Under the pieces are notes generated by a model. That model was not told the origin of the DNA, did not search any database, and saw nothing but the letters and a program-made list of their open reading frames with translations. Shown here piece after piece: positions 1 through 7,085 of a stretch of DNA of 64,000 nt (the first letter of the stretch is position 1; the number at the start of each line of letters is the position of its first letter). The stretch comes from an uncultured Kordia sp. (GTDB taxonomy: Bacteria > Bacteroidota > Bacteroidia > Flavobacteriales > Flavobacteriaceae). The stretch lies in the NCBI RefSeq assembly GCF_947489565.1, contig NZ_CANLEA010000008.1:1-64000 (forward strand). Reading direction: 5' to 3'. A program made the translations under genes and the position numbers.

Positions 1-303
1 TGTGAAACGGTTCAATTCGTGGAAATGATTAAGATAAAGCAATAGAAAAACCATTCGTGAATTCGTGACAATTTCTAAGGAATTTTAAATGCTAAATTTT
101 GAATGTTGAATTGTTTGTGAAACGGTTCAATTCGTGGAAATGATTAAGATAAAGCAATAGAAAAACCATTCGTGAATTCGTGACAATTTCTAGGGAATTT
201 TAAATGCTAAATTTTGAATGTTGAATTGTCTGTGAAACGGTTCAATTTCTGGAAATCATTAAGATAAAGCAATAGAAAAACCTATTCGTGAATTCGTGAC
301 GAA
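1..303. repeat. 115-bp tandem direct repeat, about 2.6 copies
   Basis: The unit beginning TGTGAAACGGTTCAATT starts at 1, 116 and 231, giving an exact 115-bp period. The third copy is partial and ends near 303. Copies differ at only a few bases. The unit contains ATTCGTGAATTCGTGACA, whose reverse complement recurs at about 54410 and 54700 in the large intergenic region, so it belongs to a dispersed family. There is no ORF in it. The array may extend left of the window. Confidence 0.9.
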
Positions 304-311
304 TTTTTATT

Positions 312-390
312 AAGATTGAGATTATTCAAAGAAAATCTCGATACAATTTTTCTTCGTTTTACTCCGAAAAACCACTCGATCAGACGTTTG
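312..390. repeat. Intergenic palindromic repeat, copy related to 54.5-54.9 kb
   Basis: A short dyad (GAGATT at 318-323 with AATCTC at 334-339) is followed by TCTCGATACA, TTCTTCGTTTTACTCCG and ACTCGATCAGACG. The same order of words occurs at 54846-54898 and, in part, at 53940-54000 and 54555-54610. This looks like a dispersed non-coding repeat family of this genome. Function is unknown. Confidence 0.6.
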
Positions 391-411
391 GTAAATTAAC
401 TGTAAAGAGTT

Positions 412-1068
412 ATGAAAAAAGAAAATCTGCTAGTTTTTGATATTGACGGAACGCTGTTAGATAGCGAAAACGTGCATCAAACAGGTTTTATAAATGCATT
501 ACATGCCGTTGGTGTCGAATTCGTAAATACTGATTGGGAGAATTATACACATTTAACCGATAGTTTCATCGCAAAAGAAAACTATGAAACAGACGTAAAT
601 CGTGGGTTTTCGAATCAGCTTTTACAAAAGTTTGAAGCTGCTTTTCTAGATGAAATCAAAGATTGTCAAGTCACGGAAATCGCTGGAGCAAATTCGTTTT
701 TACAATACATCATTAAAGAAACCAATTATGCAGTTTGTTTTGCTACAGGTTCAATGTTGTTACCTGCTAAATTAAAACTTGAGCGTGCAGGAATTGAGTA
801 CGATCAAGCATTACTAGAAGCTTCTAATAACTATTTTACCCGTGAAGAGATTGTCAATGCTGCTATTGCGAAAGCTAAAACATATTTTAAGGTAACAAAT
901 TTCAAGCGCATCATTTCACTAGGTGATGGAATTTGGGATGTAAAAACTGCAAACAACTTAGGAATTGAATTTGTTGGAATTGGTTCTCATAATAAAGAAA
1001 AGCTTCAGCAATTGGGCGCTAAACATCATTTTGTAAATTTTACAGTTTTTGATACGTCAATTTTATGA
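412..1068 (+). CDS. HAD-superfamily hydrolase (phosphatase-like)
   Basis: 218 aa, ATG start. The N-terminus carries the HAD motif I DxDGT, with D10 as candidate nucleophile and D12 as general acid/base. Motif II is T112 in the ATGS segment, motif III a lysine near residue 120, and motif IV GDGIWD with D172 and D176 as Mg2+ ligands. An alpha-helical cap of about 70 residues lies between motifs I and II, as in the phosphoglycolate phosphatase and beta-phosphoglucomutase branch. A small cytosolic phosphatase acting on a phosphorylated metabolite is likely, but the substrate cannot be read from sequence. It stands alone, with repeats upstream and a convergent gene downstream. Confidence 0.85.
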   Translation: MKKENLLVFDIDGTLLDSENVHQTGFINALHAVGVEFVNTDWENYTHLTDSFIAKENYETDVNRGFSNQLLQKFEAAFLDEIKDCQVTEIAGANSFLQYIIKETNYAVCFATGSMLLPAKLKLERAGIEYDQALLEASNNYFTREEIVNAAIAKAKTYFKVTNFKRIISLGDGIWDVKTANNLGIEFVGIGSHNKEKLQQLGAKHHFVNFTVFDTSIL

Positions 1069-1129
1069 CAAAACATTAAATTGAATGTGTAAATAAAATT
1101 TCCAAAAACCTGAGATGTCATTGATTTTT

Positions 1130-2185
1130 TTAATCTAATTCTGCTAATTTCTTTTTAGCGTATTCATTTTTATATTTGGCTGACTTTTTATAGTAATACT
1201 TTGCTTTAGATATATCTTTTGGGTAGTCACTTGCCAATCCATCCTCATAGTAACTAGCTAAATTGTATAATAGGTTCCCGAGCGTATAATCATCAAGTAT
1301 CAAGGCAGTCATATCGTTATTGACTAAACTAATCATAGTCTCCATTTTTAGATTTGAAGCAACTTCCAAACCAAAAAAATCTCTCATAGCCCAAAAACAA
1401 TTTGTTTTACCATATGGAGCAACACAAGCTCCTTTTGTATAATAAATTGCGGCTTCATTTTTGTCAGTTTCTACACCTGTTCCTTTGTTATATGCAAATG
1501 CTAAATTATTTAGTGCTGTATAATCAAAACTATCAGCAGCCTCTTTTAACCATTTTACTTTCTTTTTGTCATTTTTGTCTATAAATGTATAATATCTCGC
1601 TAATCGTCTTTGTGCGACAGCACTATTATTTTCAGCTTCTTCAATAAGTCTTTGAAGCCCAAAATCATTCACCCAATTAGCTAATTTGTCTTTAGCAATG
1701 ACTTCTCTTTTTAATTCACCGTCATCATTATAATATTTTTGATATTCTTTTAAGTTTTGTTGTACTTTTTTCAAAATCATTTTCCACTCCGCAGTTCCGT
1801 GAAGCTTAGATAAGTCTGTATCGTTTTTAAGATGTTCAACCATATTCAAGCCTTTATCTGCAGAAATATTCAAATTTTTTAATGATTTTGTAGTATTCCC
1901 TGCTAATGACCATAGACAGGCTGCATTATAGTAATCCCTAAAATTACCTTCTTTTAGTTTAAAGGCTTTCTCATATTCTGATGCTGCTTCGGTATATTTA
2001 CCTTTCTGATATAAGCGCGTTGCATTATTGATTCTTTGTTCATAAGTTTGAGTATCTAGGCTTTCATCCTTATCTTCAACTACCTCAATAATTAGTGGTT
2101 TAGGAGGTGGAGGAGTTTCTTGTGCATTTGTGTATGTAGTAGAACCTATCAATAAGGTAATTAGTATTAATTTTAATAGTTTCAT
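1130..2185 (-). CDS. Exported TPR/Sel1-like repeat protein
   Basis: 351 aa. A signal peptide (residues 1-21, ending TNAQ) predicts export. Residues about 50-110 form a TPR pair (LYQKGKYTEAASEYEKA). From about 185 onward there are Sel1-like units of the A..LA..Y..G....D...A..YY..A type, with the last at about 310-350. The helical repeats suggest a periplasmic scaffold for protein-protein contacts, and no catalytic motif is seen. It is flanked by a convergent HAD gene and by the ArsR gene. A perfect dyad at 2261-2284 lies upstream. Partners are unknown. Confidence 0.75.
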   Translation of the reverse strand: MKLLKLILITLLIGSTTYTNAQETPPPPKPLIIEVVEDKDESLDTQTYEQRINNATRLYQKGKYTEAASEYEKAFKLKEGNFRDYYNAACLWSLAGNTTKSLKNLNISADKGLNMVEHLKNDTDLSKLHGTAEWKMILKKVQQNLKEYQKYYNDDGELKREVIAKDKLANWVNDFGLQRLIEEAENNSAVAQRRLARYYTFIDKNDKKKVKWLKEAADSFDYTALNNLAFAYNKGTGVETDKNEAAIYYTKGACVAPYGKTNCFWAMRDFFGLEVASNLKMETMISLVNNDMTALILDDYTLGNLLYNLASYYEDGLASDYPKDISKAKYYYKKSAKYKNEYAKKKLAELD

Positions 2186-2260
2186 TTTTTCTTATTTTTA
2201 AAAATTCATTTTGAGTTCCGCTATAATAAAATATAACGGTCTCACTATGATTTTGTTACG

Positions 2261-2284
2261 TCGAAAATACGCGGGTATTTTCGA
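2261..2284. promoter_or_regulatory. Perfect 10-bp inverted repeat, unknown role
   Basis: TCGAAAATAC, the 4-nt loop GCGG, then GTATTTTCGA. The hairpin is perfect but no T-run follows on either strand, so it is not a typical intrinsic terminator. It lies between the stop of the ArsR gene and the start of the TPR/Sel1 gene, both leftward. It could be an operator or an RNA-processing hairpin. Confidence 0.5.
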
Positions 2285-2461
2285 TATAAACCTAAGCTTT
2301 GTAAATATAACAGGATTTTTCGAAAATGAAAATACACCGTAGTGAATTATAGCCATTATACCTGTTAGATAAATCTAATTTAAGTATAATCTATCAAGAA
2401 AAGTTATTCAACAATTCTCAGTTAAATGATTGCATTTACAAAGCCAAATTTTAAGGTTCTT

Positions 2462-2794
2462 CTATGAGAGCTTTCCATCCAAATAATCATCTAAGTTATC
2501 CAGTGAATTATCCCAGAATTGTTCGTAGAATTTCATCCATTTATTAATTTCTTTTAAAGGTGTTGCATTCGCATTGCAAAAACGTTCGCGACCTTTACGT
2601 TCAATATCTACCAAGCCAGCTTCTTCCAGTGTTTTAATATGTTTGGTTACACCTTGCCGTGTAATTTCAAACTGATTGCTAATTTGTGAAATAGATAATG
2701 TTGAACTTGCAATCACCAAGGCATGAAAAATATCACGCCTTGTCGGATCTGCAATAGCTTTAAATATTCGTGTGATTTTATCCTGCATGGACAT
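2462..2794 (-). CDS. ArsR-family transcriptional regulator
   Basis: 110 aa winged-helix protein. Motifs typical of the family include KAIADPTRRDIFHAL near the N-terminus and a recognition-helix segment ISQISNQFEITRQGVTKHIKTL, followed by the wing (VDIERKGRERFC). No metal-binding ELCVC box is present, so it fits the non-metal ArsR regulators that are paired with SRPBCC genes. Its start overlaps the end of the upstream SRPBCC gene by 17 bp, indicating co-transcription and likely translational coupling. Two identical-type dyads upstream of the operon (3227-3242, 3268-3283) are candidate autoregulatory sites. A second possible start lies at 2788. Confidence 0.85.
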   Translation of the reverse strand: MSMQDKITRIFKAIADPTRRDIFHALVIASSTLSISQISNQFEITRQGVTKHIKTLEEAGLVDIERKGRERFCNANATPLKEINKWMKFYEQFWDNSLDNLDDYLDGKLS

Positions 2795-3203
2795 TTTCTT
2801 TTAAATATGATACTAATTTATTGGTGCAATTGTCCCAACCGCCATTAAAGCTATCAAACATAGTCACAGCAGTTTCGCCTTCGTATTTTGATATTCCTGA
2901 ATGTTCTAAGTATAACTTTGTGCCTCCAGGAATAGTTTCTAATACCCAACTTACCGTAGTTTCCGTGTTTGTACCTTCTACAATCCAAGTATACACTAAC
3001 GTATACGGATCTGCACTTTTTATTTCTCCGGTGATAGGAACACATCCATCTTCATCAGAAGTGAAGGTATAATGATATCCTTTTTCGGCTTTAAAATCAG
3101 CTTGAATAAACCAAGTTGAGAGTTCTTTTCCGTTTGAAATTGCATTCCATACAGTTTCAATAGAATGCTTAAAAATTTTTTCTTTGGTGATCATGTCTTT
3201 CAT
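2778..3203 (-). CDS. SRPBCC / AHSA1-like domain protein
   Basis: About 141 aa from the ATG at 3203. The frame is open to a TTG at 3230, but that extension (RNYKNFTL) looks like leader sequence. An ATG at 3194 is also possible. Family signs are a start of the form ITKEKIFKHSIETVWNAISNGKELSTWF and a C-terminal SFNGGWDNCTNKL helix. SRPBCC (START-like) proteins form a deep hydrophobic pocket that can bind a small lipophilic ligand. With an ArsR partner downstream in the same operon, a ligand- or stress-responsive module is plausible, but the ligand is unknown. Confidence 0.8.
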   Translation of the reverse strand: MKDMITKEKIFKHSIETVWNAISNGKELSTWFIQADFKAEKGYHYTFTSDEDGCVPITGEIKSADPYTLVYTWIVEGTNTETTVSWVLETIPGGTKLYLEHSGISKYEGETAVTMFDSFNGGWDNCTNKLVSYLKENVHAG

Positions 3204-3226
3204 AAGAGTAAAGTTTTTATAATTGC

Positions 3227-3283
3227 GCAACTGTTCGGTTGCTAATTTACGAATTCTTTTTTAAAAAGCAACTTTTTGGTTGC
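3227..3283. promoter_or_regulatory. Pair of 16-bp dyads upstream of the SRPBCC-ArsR operon
   Basis: GCAACTGTTCGGTTGC at 3227-3242 and GCAACTTTTTGGTTGC at 3268-3283 share the form GCAAC-N6-GTTGC. Centres are 41 bp apart, close to four helical turns. They sit just upstream of the SRPBCC-ArsR start on the minus strand. The natural inference is an ArsR dimer operator pair, but binding is not shown. Confidence 0.6.
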
Positions 3284-3413
3284 ATATTGTAATTTTAACA
3301 GTTTTTAGACGTAGAAATTCACTATTTTTATACTCTATTTTATGATATACTGATCTGAAATTGAAAAAAATAAGCGATTCACTCACTCAAAGAAGAAGTT
3401 TACTCAATGTAAC

Positions 3414-3444
3414 TTTGAAGTAGTTACTTTGGTAAATATATTTG
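3414..3444 (+). promoter_or_regulatory. Bacteroidota-type sigma-A promoter
   Basis: TTTG at 3414-3417, a 19-nt spacer, then TATATTTG at 3437-3444. This matches the known Bacteroidota consensus TTTG-N17-23-TAnnTTTG. It would give a leader of about 100 nt for the gene at 3556. Confidence 0.65.
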
Positions 3445-3555
3445 ATAGTGTAAATAGTATAGAATTTAAAATGCGTTAGCATATTGGATGAATTTTTTAA
3501 GAAATGACTCTTGATGTATGCTATTTGAAAGGAATTAATCTAAAAAAAGAAACAG

Positions 3556-3960
3556 ATGAAAAAACAAGTAACATTTACACAAAAAATGTGGTACGTTACC
3601 ATTTTGATGGTTGCTGTATTTGCGTTCAATCCAATGTATGGACAGTCTACAAGTGCTGAGCAAAAAGGAAGAATCATAAAAGGAACAGTAAGCAATCCGC
3701 AAGAACCTTTAGAAGGAGCAAACATCATATTAAAAGGCGCAAATGAAGGAACGGTAACGAACAAAAAAGGCGAGTTTACGTTTCCTGTAGCCTTAAAAAC
3801 AGGCGATATATTAATGATTACCTATTTAGGTTATGAATCGATCGAAGTAAGAATAAAAGCAGATACATCTTTTATAAAAGCTGTTTTATCTGATGAAGTG
3901 ATAGAGTTTATGGGCGCTGTAAATTCGAACAAACGTTACAAGTCCAAACGTAAAAACTAA
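3556..3960 (+). CDS. Exported CarboxypepD_reg-like domain protein
   Basis: 134 aa. The signal peptide spans about residues 1-30, ending NPMYGQ. Residues 40-115 form a carboxypeptidase-regulatory-like (CarboxypepD_reg) beta-sandwich: the pattern IKGTVSNPQEPLEGANIILKG, then GTVTNKKGEFTF and the closing ITYLGYESIEV. This domain usually precedes TonB-dependent receptor barrels, but here it stands alone. A transglutaminase-like gene follows after 24 bp, suggesting an operon. The C-terminus is basic (KRYKSKRKN). A structural role in the periplasm or at the outer membrane is likely. Confidence 0.8.
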   Translation: MKKQVTFTQKMWYVTILMVAVFAFNPMYGQSTSAEQKGRIIKGTVSNPQEPLEGANIILKGANEGTVTNKKGEFTFPVALKTGDILMITYLGYESIEVRIKADTSFIKAVLSDEVIEFMGAVNSNKRYKSKRKN

Positions 3961-3984
3961 CTCAAAAACAGTAACTATAGTTCT

Positions 3985-5001
3985 GTGAGAATACTTTTAA
4001 TACACATATTTCTATTCATCTTTGTATTTCAGTCAAATGCTCAGATTTCTGATTTTCAGCATATTTCATTTGAAAAAGCCGACGAAATTGCACTGAAATA
4101 CAAAGATGAAACATTACATAATTTACCAGATTTAGTCTATAAACTGACATCAGAATTAGAGACTGATGCCGAACGTTTTAGAGCGATCTTTAAGTGGGTT
4201 TGCAGTAGTGTTGGTAATGATTATAAACTATATAATCGAAATAAGCGCAAACGTCAACGTTTTAAAAATGACAGTGTTCGGTTGGATCAATGGAACACAA
4301 AATTCCAAAAAATTGTCTTTAGAAGACTTTTAAAAGACCGTACAACGATCTGTACAGGATATGCGTATTTGGTGAAAGAATTGGCAAATTTGGCTGATAT
4401 TGATTGTGAAATGGTACATGGATACGCTAGAACCAGCACCATGAATATTAAAACTTTAGATACGCCAAATCATTCTTGGAATGCCGTAAAACTTAATGGG
4501 AAATGGTATTTATGCGATCCTACCTGGGCAAGCGGAATTCCAAATCCGGAAACCTATCATTTTCAATTTGACTTCAATAGCGGATTTTTTCTATCAGATC
4601 CAAAAATCTTTGCGGTAAATCATCATCCATTAGATAAAAAATGGTTTCTATTAGAAGGAGAGAAGCCTTCTTTTCAAGCATTTTTAGATGCGCCAATTAT
4701 TTATGGAAAAGCATATACATATTTTAGCGATCACAGTTATCCGCAAAAATTACACAATGAAATTCAGAAGAATACAAACTTCAACTTCAAGCTAGAGCTT
4801 CACAAAGAAATAGAAAAAGATGATGTCAATTTAATCATTGAAAGTAGTTTTAGGGAGCGAAAAATATATCCAAAACAGATTTCTATCCAAAATCAATCAT
4901 TATCCATTGATTACAAGTTTGAATTTGCAGGCTTTTACGATGTACACTTATACATTAAAGATGACCTAATTTCTACATATACAGTTGAGGTAACTCGCTA
5001 A
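3985..5001 (+). CDS. Exported transglutaminase-like superfamily protein
   Basis: 338 aa. The start is a GTG at 3985. It is preferred because the following residues form a complete signal peptide (RILLIHIFLFIFVFQSNAQ). The transglutaminase-like core is visible with a Cys-His-Asp triad: C123 in TTICTGYAYL, H163 in NHSWNAV and D178 in WYLCDPTWA. Related bacterial proteins are peptidase-like or cross-linking enzymes, and the exact reaction is unknown. The C-terminal 120 residues look like a beta-rich domain. It is probably co-transcribed with the upstream CarboxypepD_reg-like gene. Confidence 0.85.
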   Translation: MRILLIHIFLFIFVFQSNAQISDFQHISFEKADEIALKYKDETLHNLPDLVYKLTSELETDAERFRAIFKWVCSSVGNDYKLYNRNKRKRQRFKNDSVRLDQWNTKFQKIVFRRLLKDRTTICTGYAYLVKELANLADIDCEMVHGYARTSTMNIKTLDTPNHSWNAVKLNGKWYLCDPTWASGIPNPETYHFQFDFNSGFFLSDPKIFAVNHHPLDKKWFLLEGEKPSFQAFLDAPIIYGKAYTYFSDHSYPQKLHNEIQKNTNFNFKLELHKEIEKDDVNLIIESSFRERKIYPKQISIQNQSLSIDYKFEFAGFYDVHLYIKDDLISTYTVEVTR

Positions 5002-5176
5002 AAAGTAAGTATATAATCTTTTAACTGCTTAAATTACAGGAATTCAATTCAATAATAAGAAAAATCAATTGGCGTATAATCAAAACAAATACTTGTGATG
5101 TAAGTTTTGGAAAAATATTTGACTAATATTGCATAATACACAAAAAATAAAGTAGAATTTTAAAAAATATATAGTT

Positions 5177-5497
5177 ATGGCATTAGAAATCACAGATGCA
5201 AATTTTGAAGAAATAGTAATGAACAGCGATAAGCCGGTATTGGTTGACTTTTGGGCAGCTTGGTGTGGACCATGTAAGATGTTAGGTCCTGTAGTAGAGC
5301 AAATCGCTGGTGAATATGAAGGAAAAGCTGTCGTTGGAAAATTAGACGTAGATGCTAACCAAAAGTACGCAGCACAATTTGGAGTTCGTAACATTCCAAC
5401 GGTATTAGTTTTCCAAAATGGAGAATTAGTTGGTCGTCAAGTAGGTGTAGCACCAAAAAAAGCATATACAGAAGTTATCGACAAGTTATTAGCTTAG
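5177..5497 (+). CDS. trxA: Thioredoxin
   Basis: 106 aa, the full length of the family. The active site is WCGPC, with redox cysteines C30 and C33, and the cis-proline P74 is in NIPTVLVF. There is no signal peptide, so it acts in the cytosol as a dithiol reductant for ribonucleotide reductase and other oxidised proteins. It is a single gene followed by a strong hairpin terminator at 5521-5553. A weak promoter-like TAATATTG lies at 5124-5131, but its -33 box spacing is poor. Confidence 0.95.
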   Translation: MALEITDANFEEIVMNSDKPVLVDFWAAWCGPCKMLGPVVEQIAGEYEGKAVVGKLDVDANQKYAAQFGVRNIPTVLVFQNGELVGRQVGVAPKKAYTEVIDKLLA

Positions 5498-5520
5498 ACA
5501 TACATTTTGAAATAGAATAT

Positions 5521-5553
5521 AAAAGGTTTGACAATACTGTCAAGCCTTTTTTT
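5521..5553 (+). terminator. Intrinsic terminator after trxA
   Basis: The arm AAAAGGTTTGACA (5521-5533), loop ATAC, and arm TGTCAAGCCTTTT (5538-5550) pair fully with a single T-G wobble. A run of T follows. Confidence 0.85.
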
Positions 5554-5711
5554 ATGGAATTTAGTTTTAAGATATAAAAAACAAACGTCATTTAGTTTCT
5601 GTGCGAAAGCGCAATTTGACAAACGTTAAAAAAAGTTATCATAAAGTTAGCGGTGTTCCGAATACTAATATTTAATTGTACATTTATATCTCAAATTAAA
5701 CAAAAGCTCTT

Positions 5712-6641
5712 TTGAATTTACAACAAGAACTCAATAAAACTTCAGGATTTAAAAATCTGGAATTGCTGGCAAAGCAAGTAGTAGAAGGATTTATCTCAGG
5801 AATGCATAAAAGTCCATTTCATGGTTTTTCTGCGGAATTTGCAGAACATAAAATCTACAATTCTGGAGAAAGTACCAAGCATATTGATTGGAAACTGTTT
5901 GCAAAAACAGACAAATTATATACAAAAAAGTACGAAGAAGAAACCAATTTGCGTTGTCATATCATTCTTGACAATTCTTCTTCCATGCATTATCCGGAAG
6001 TTACTGCGCCATCATTAGACAATTTAAATAAGATTGGATTTTCGGTTTTGGCAACAGCTTCTTTAATGAATATTCTCAAAAAACAACGCGATGCTATTGG
6101 TTTGAGTGTGTATTCAGATAATTATGATTTTTATGCGCCAGAAAAAGGAAGCGAACGTCATCATCAGTTATTATTAAATGCGCTCGATACAACCGTTACT
6201 ACAAAGCGTGTAAACAAAAAAACAGACACATACACATATTTGCATCAAATCGCGGAGAAAATACACCGTAGAAGCCTTATTTTCCTTTTTACAGATATGT
6301 TTCAAGATGGAGTTGCTGACGAAAAATTATTTGAAGCATTGCAACATTTAAAATACAACAAACATGAAGTCATTTTATTTCATGTCTTTGATTCTGAAAA
6401 AGAATTAAACTTCGATTTTGATAACAAACCCAAACGTTTTATTGATGTTGAATCTGGTGAGCATATCGATATTTATGCAGATACGGTACAGGAAAACTAT
6501 CAAAAAGCAGTTTCTGATTATTTTCTTCAATTAAAAATGAAATGTGCACAATACAAAATCAAATATGTGGAAGCAGATATTAACGAAAAATTTGAAAAAA
6601 TTTTACTCACGTATTTGGTTGAAAGACAAAAGTTTGCGTAA
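5712..6641 (+). CDS. DUF58 domain protein (VWA-like)
   Basis: 309 aa. It has no ATG near the expected start. The TTG at 5712 gives MNLQQELNKTSGFKNLELL, which matches the usual N-terminus of flavobacterial DUF58 proteins, whereas the first internal ATG would remove 30 conserved residues. The DUF58 core (HGFSAEFAEHKIYNSGES, then IDWKLFAKTDKLYTKKYEEE) leads into a VWA-type fold with a MIDAS-like DNSSS motif at D87-S91. Such proteins usually work with a MoxR AAA+ ATPase and VWA partners, but none is encoded nearby. A soluble, orphan member is inferred. Confidence 0.85.
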   Translation: MNLQQELNKTSGFKNLELLAKQVVEGFISGMHKSPFHGFSAEFAEHKIYNSGESTKHIDWKLFAKTDKLYTKKYEEETNLRCHIILDNSSSMHYPEVTAPSLDNLNKIGFSVLATASLMNILKKQRDAIGLSVYSDNYDFYAPEKGSERHHQLLLNALDTTVTTKRVNKKTDTYTYLHQIAEKIHRRSLIFLFTDMFQDGVADEKLFEALQHLKYNKHEVILFHVFDSEKELNFDFDNKPKRFIDVESGEHIDIYADTVQENYQKAVSDYFLQLKMKCAQYKIKYVEADINEKFEKILLTYLVERQKFA

Positions 6642-6678
6642 TCATTGAAAAAAAACTTTCAATTTTTATTCAAATATG

Positions 6679-6709
6679 TTTGTATAAATAGAATTGTAGT
6701 GTATATTTG
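6679..6709 (+). promoter_or_regulatory. Promoter of tRNA-Asp
   Basis: TTTG at 6679-6682, 19-nt spacer, TATATTTG at 6702-6709. This is a perfect Bacteroidota consensus about 19 bp upstream of the mature tRNA 5' end. Confidence 0.8.
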
Positions 6710-6727
6710 CATCCGCAATCAAGCAAC

Positions 6728-6801
6728 GGTTTGGTAGTTCAGCTGGTTAGAATACATGCCTGTCACGCATGGGGTCGCGGGTTCGAATCCCGTCCAGACC
6801 G
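6728..6801 (+). tRNA. tRNA-Asp (GTC)
   Basis: 74 nt cloverleaf. The acceptor arm GGTTTGG pairs with CCAGACC (one T-G wobble), and the discriminator is G. The anticodon loop CTGTCAC places GTC as anticodon, reading Asp codons. The T-arm shows the GGTTCGAATCC signature. CCA is not encoded, so it must be added enzymatically. It has its own promoter and a strong terminator 11 nt downstream. Confidence 0.97.
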
Positions 6802-6811
6802 CTAAAATTGC

Positions 6812-6844
6812 AAAAAGCTTCTCCCTCGAAGAGAAGCTTTTTTT
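6812..6844 (+). terminator. Intrinsic terminator after tRNA-Asp
   Basis: A perfect 12-bp stem (AAAAAGCTTCTC, loop of 7 nt, GAGAAGCTTTTT) at 6812-6842, ending in a T run. Confidence 0.9.
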
Positions 6845-6870
6845 GGCAAAATGATTTAGTTGTGTTGTTT

Positions 6871-6912
6871 AAGGTAAATCCTTGATTTACCTTGGTTTAG
6901 TAGTTAAACCAA
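6871..6912. repeat. Two abutting perfect hairpins downstream of tRNA-Asp
   Basis: AAGGTAAATC-CTT-GATTTACCTT (6871-6893) is directly followed by TTGGTTTA-GTAGT-TAAACCAA (6892-6912). Both stems are perfect. They lie past the tRNA terminator and about 170 bp before the next gene. No T-run follows either of them. Role unknown. Confidence 0.6.
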
Positions 6913-7085
6913 TGAAAAGCTTTCCTTTTTTCTTTACTGAAAATTGGGATGCTTTTTTATTTTAATGAAACTTGTTTTTCAGAATTCTCGTGAATGAATA
7001 CGCATTTTAGCATAAAATCATAAAGAATATACTTCATCTATCTTTTCAATTTCAATAAATCCTAGAATTCGACGTTAAATAGTTG

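Noticed and set aside
1-303. CRISPR array at the left edge
   Set aside because: The 115-bp units follow directly on one another with no unique spacers, and no cas genes are present.
5080-5394. Minus-strand frame across trxA
   Set aside because: It is the antisense of a clear thioredoxin gene and has no family features.
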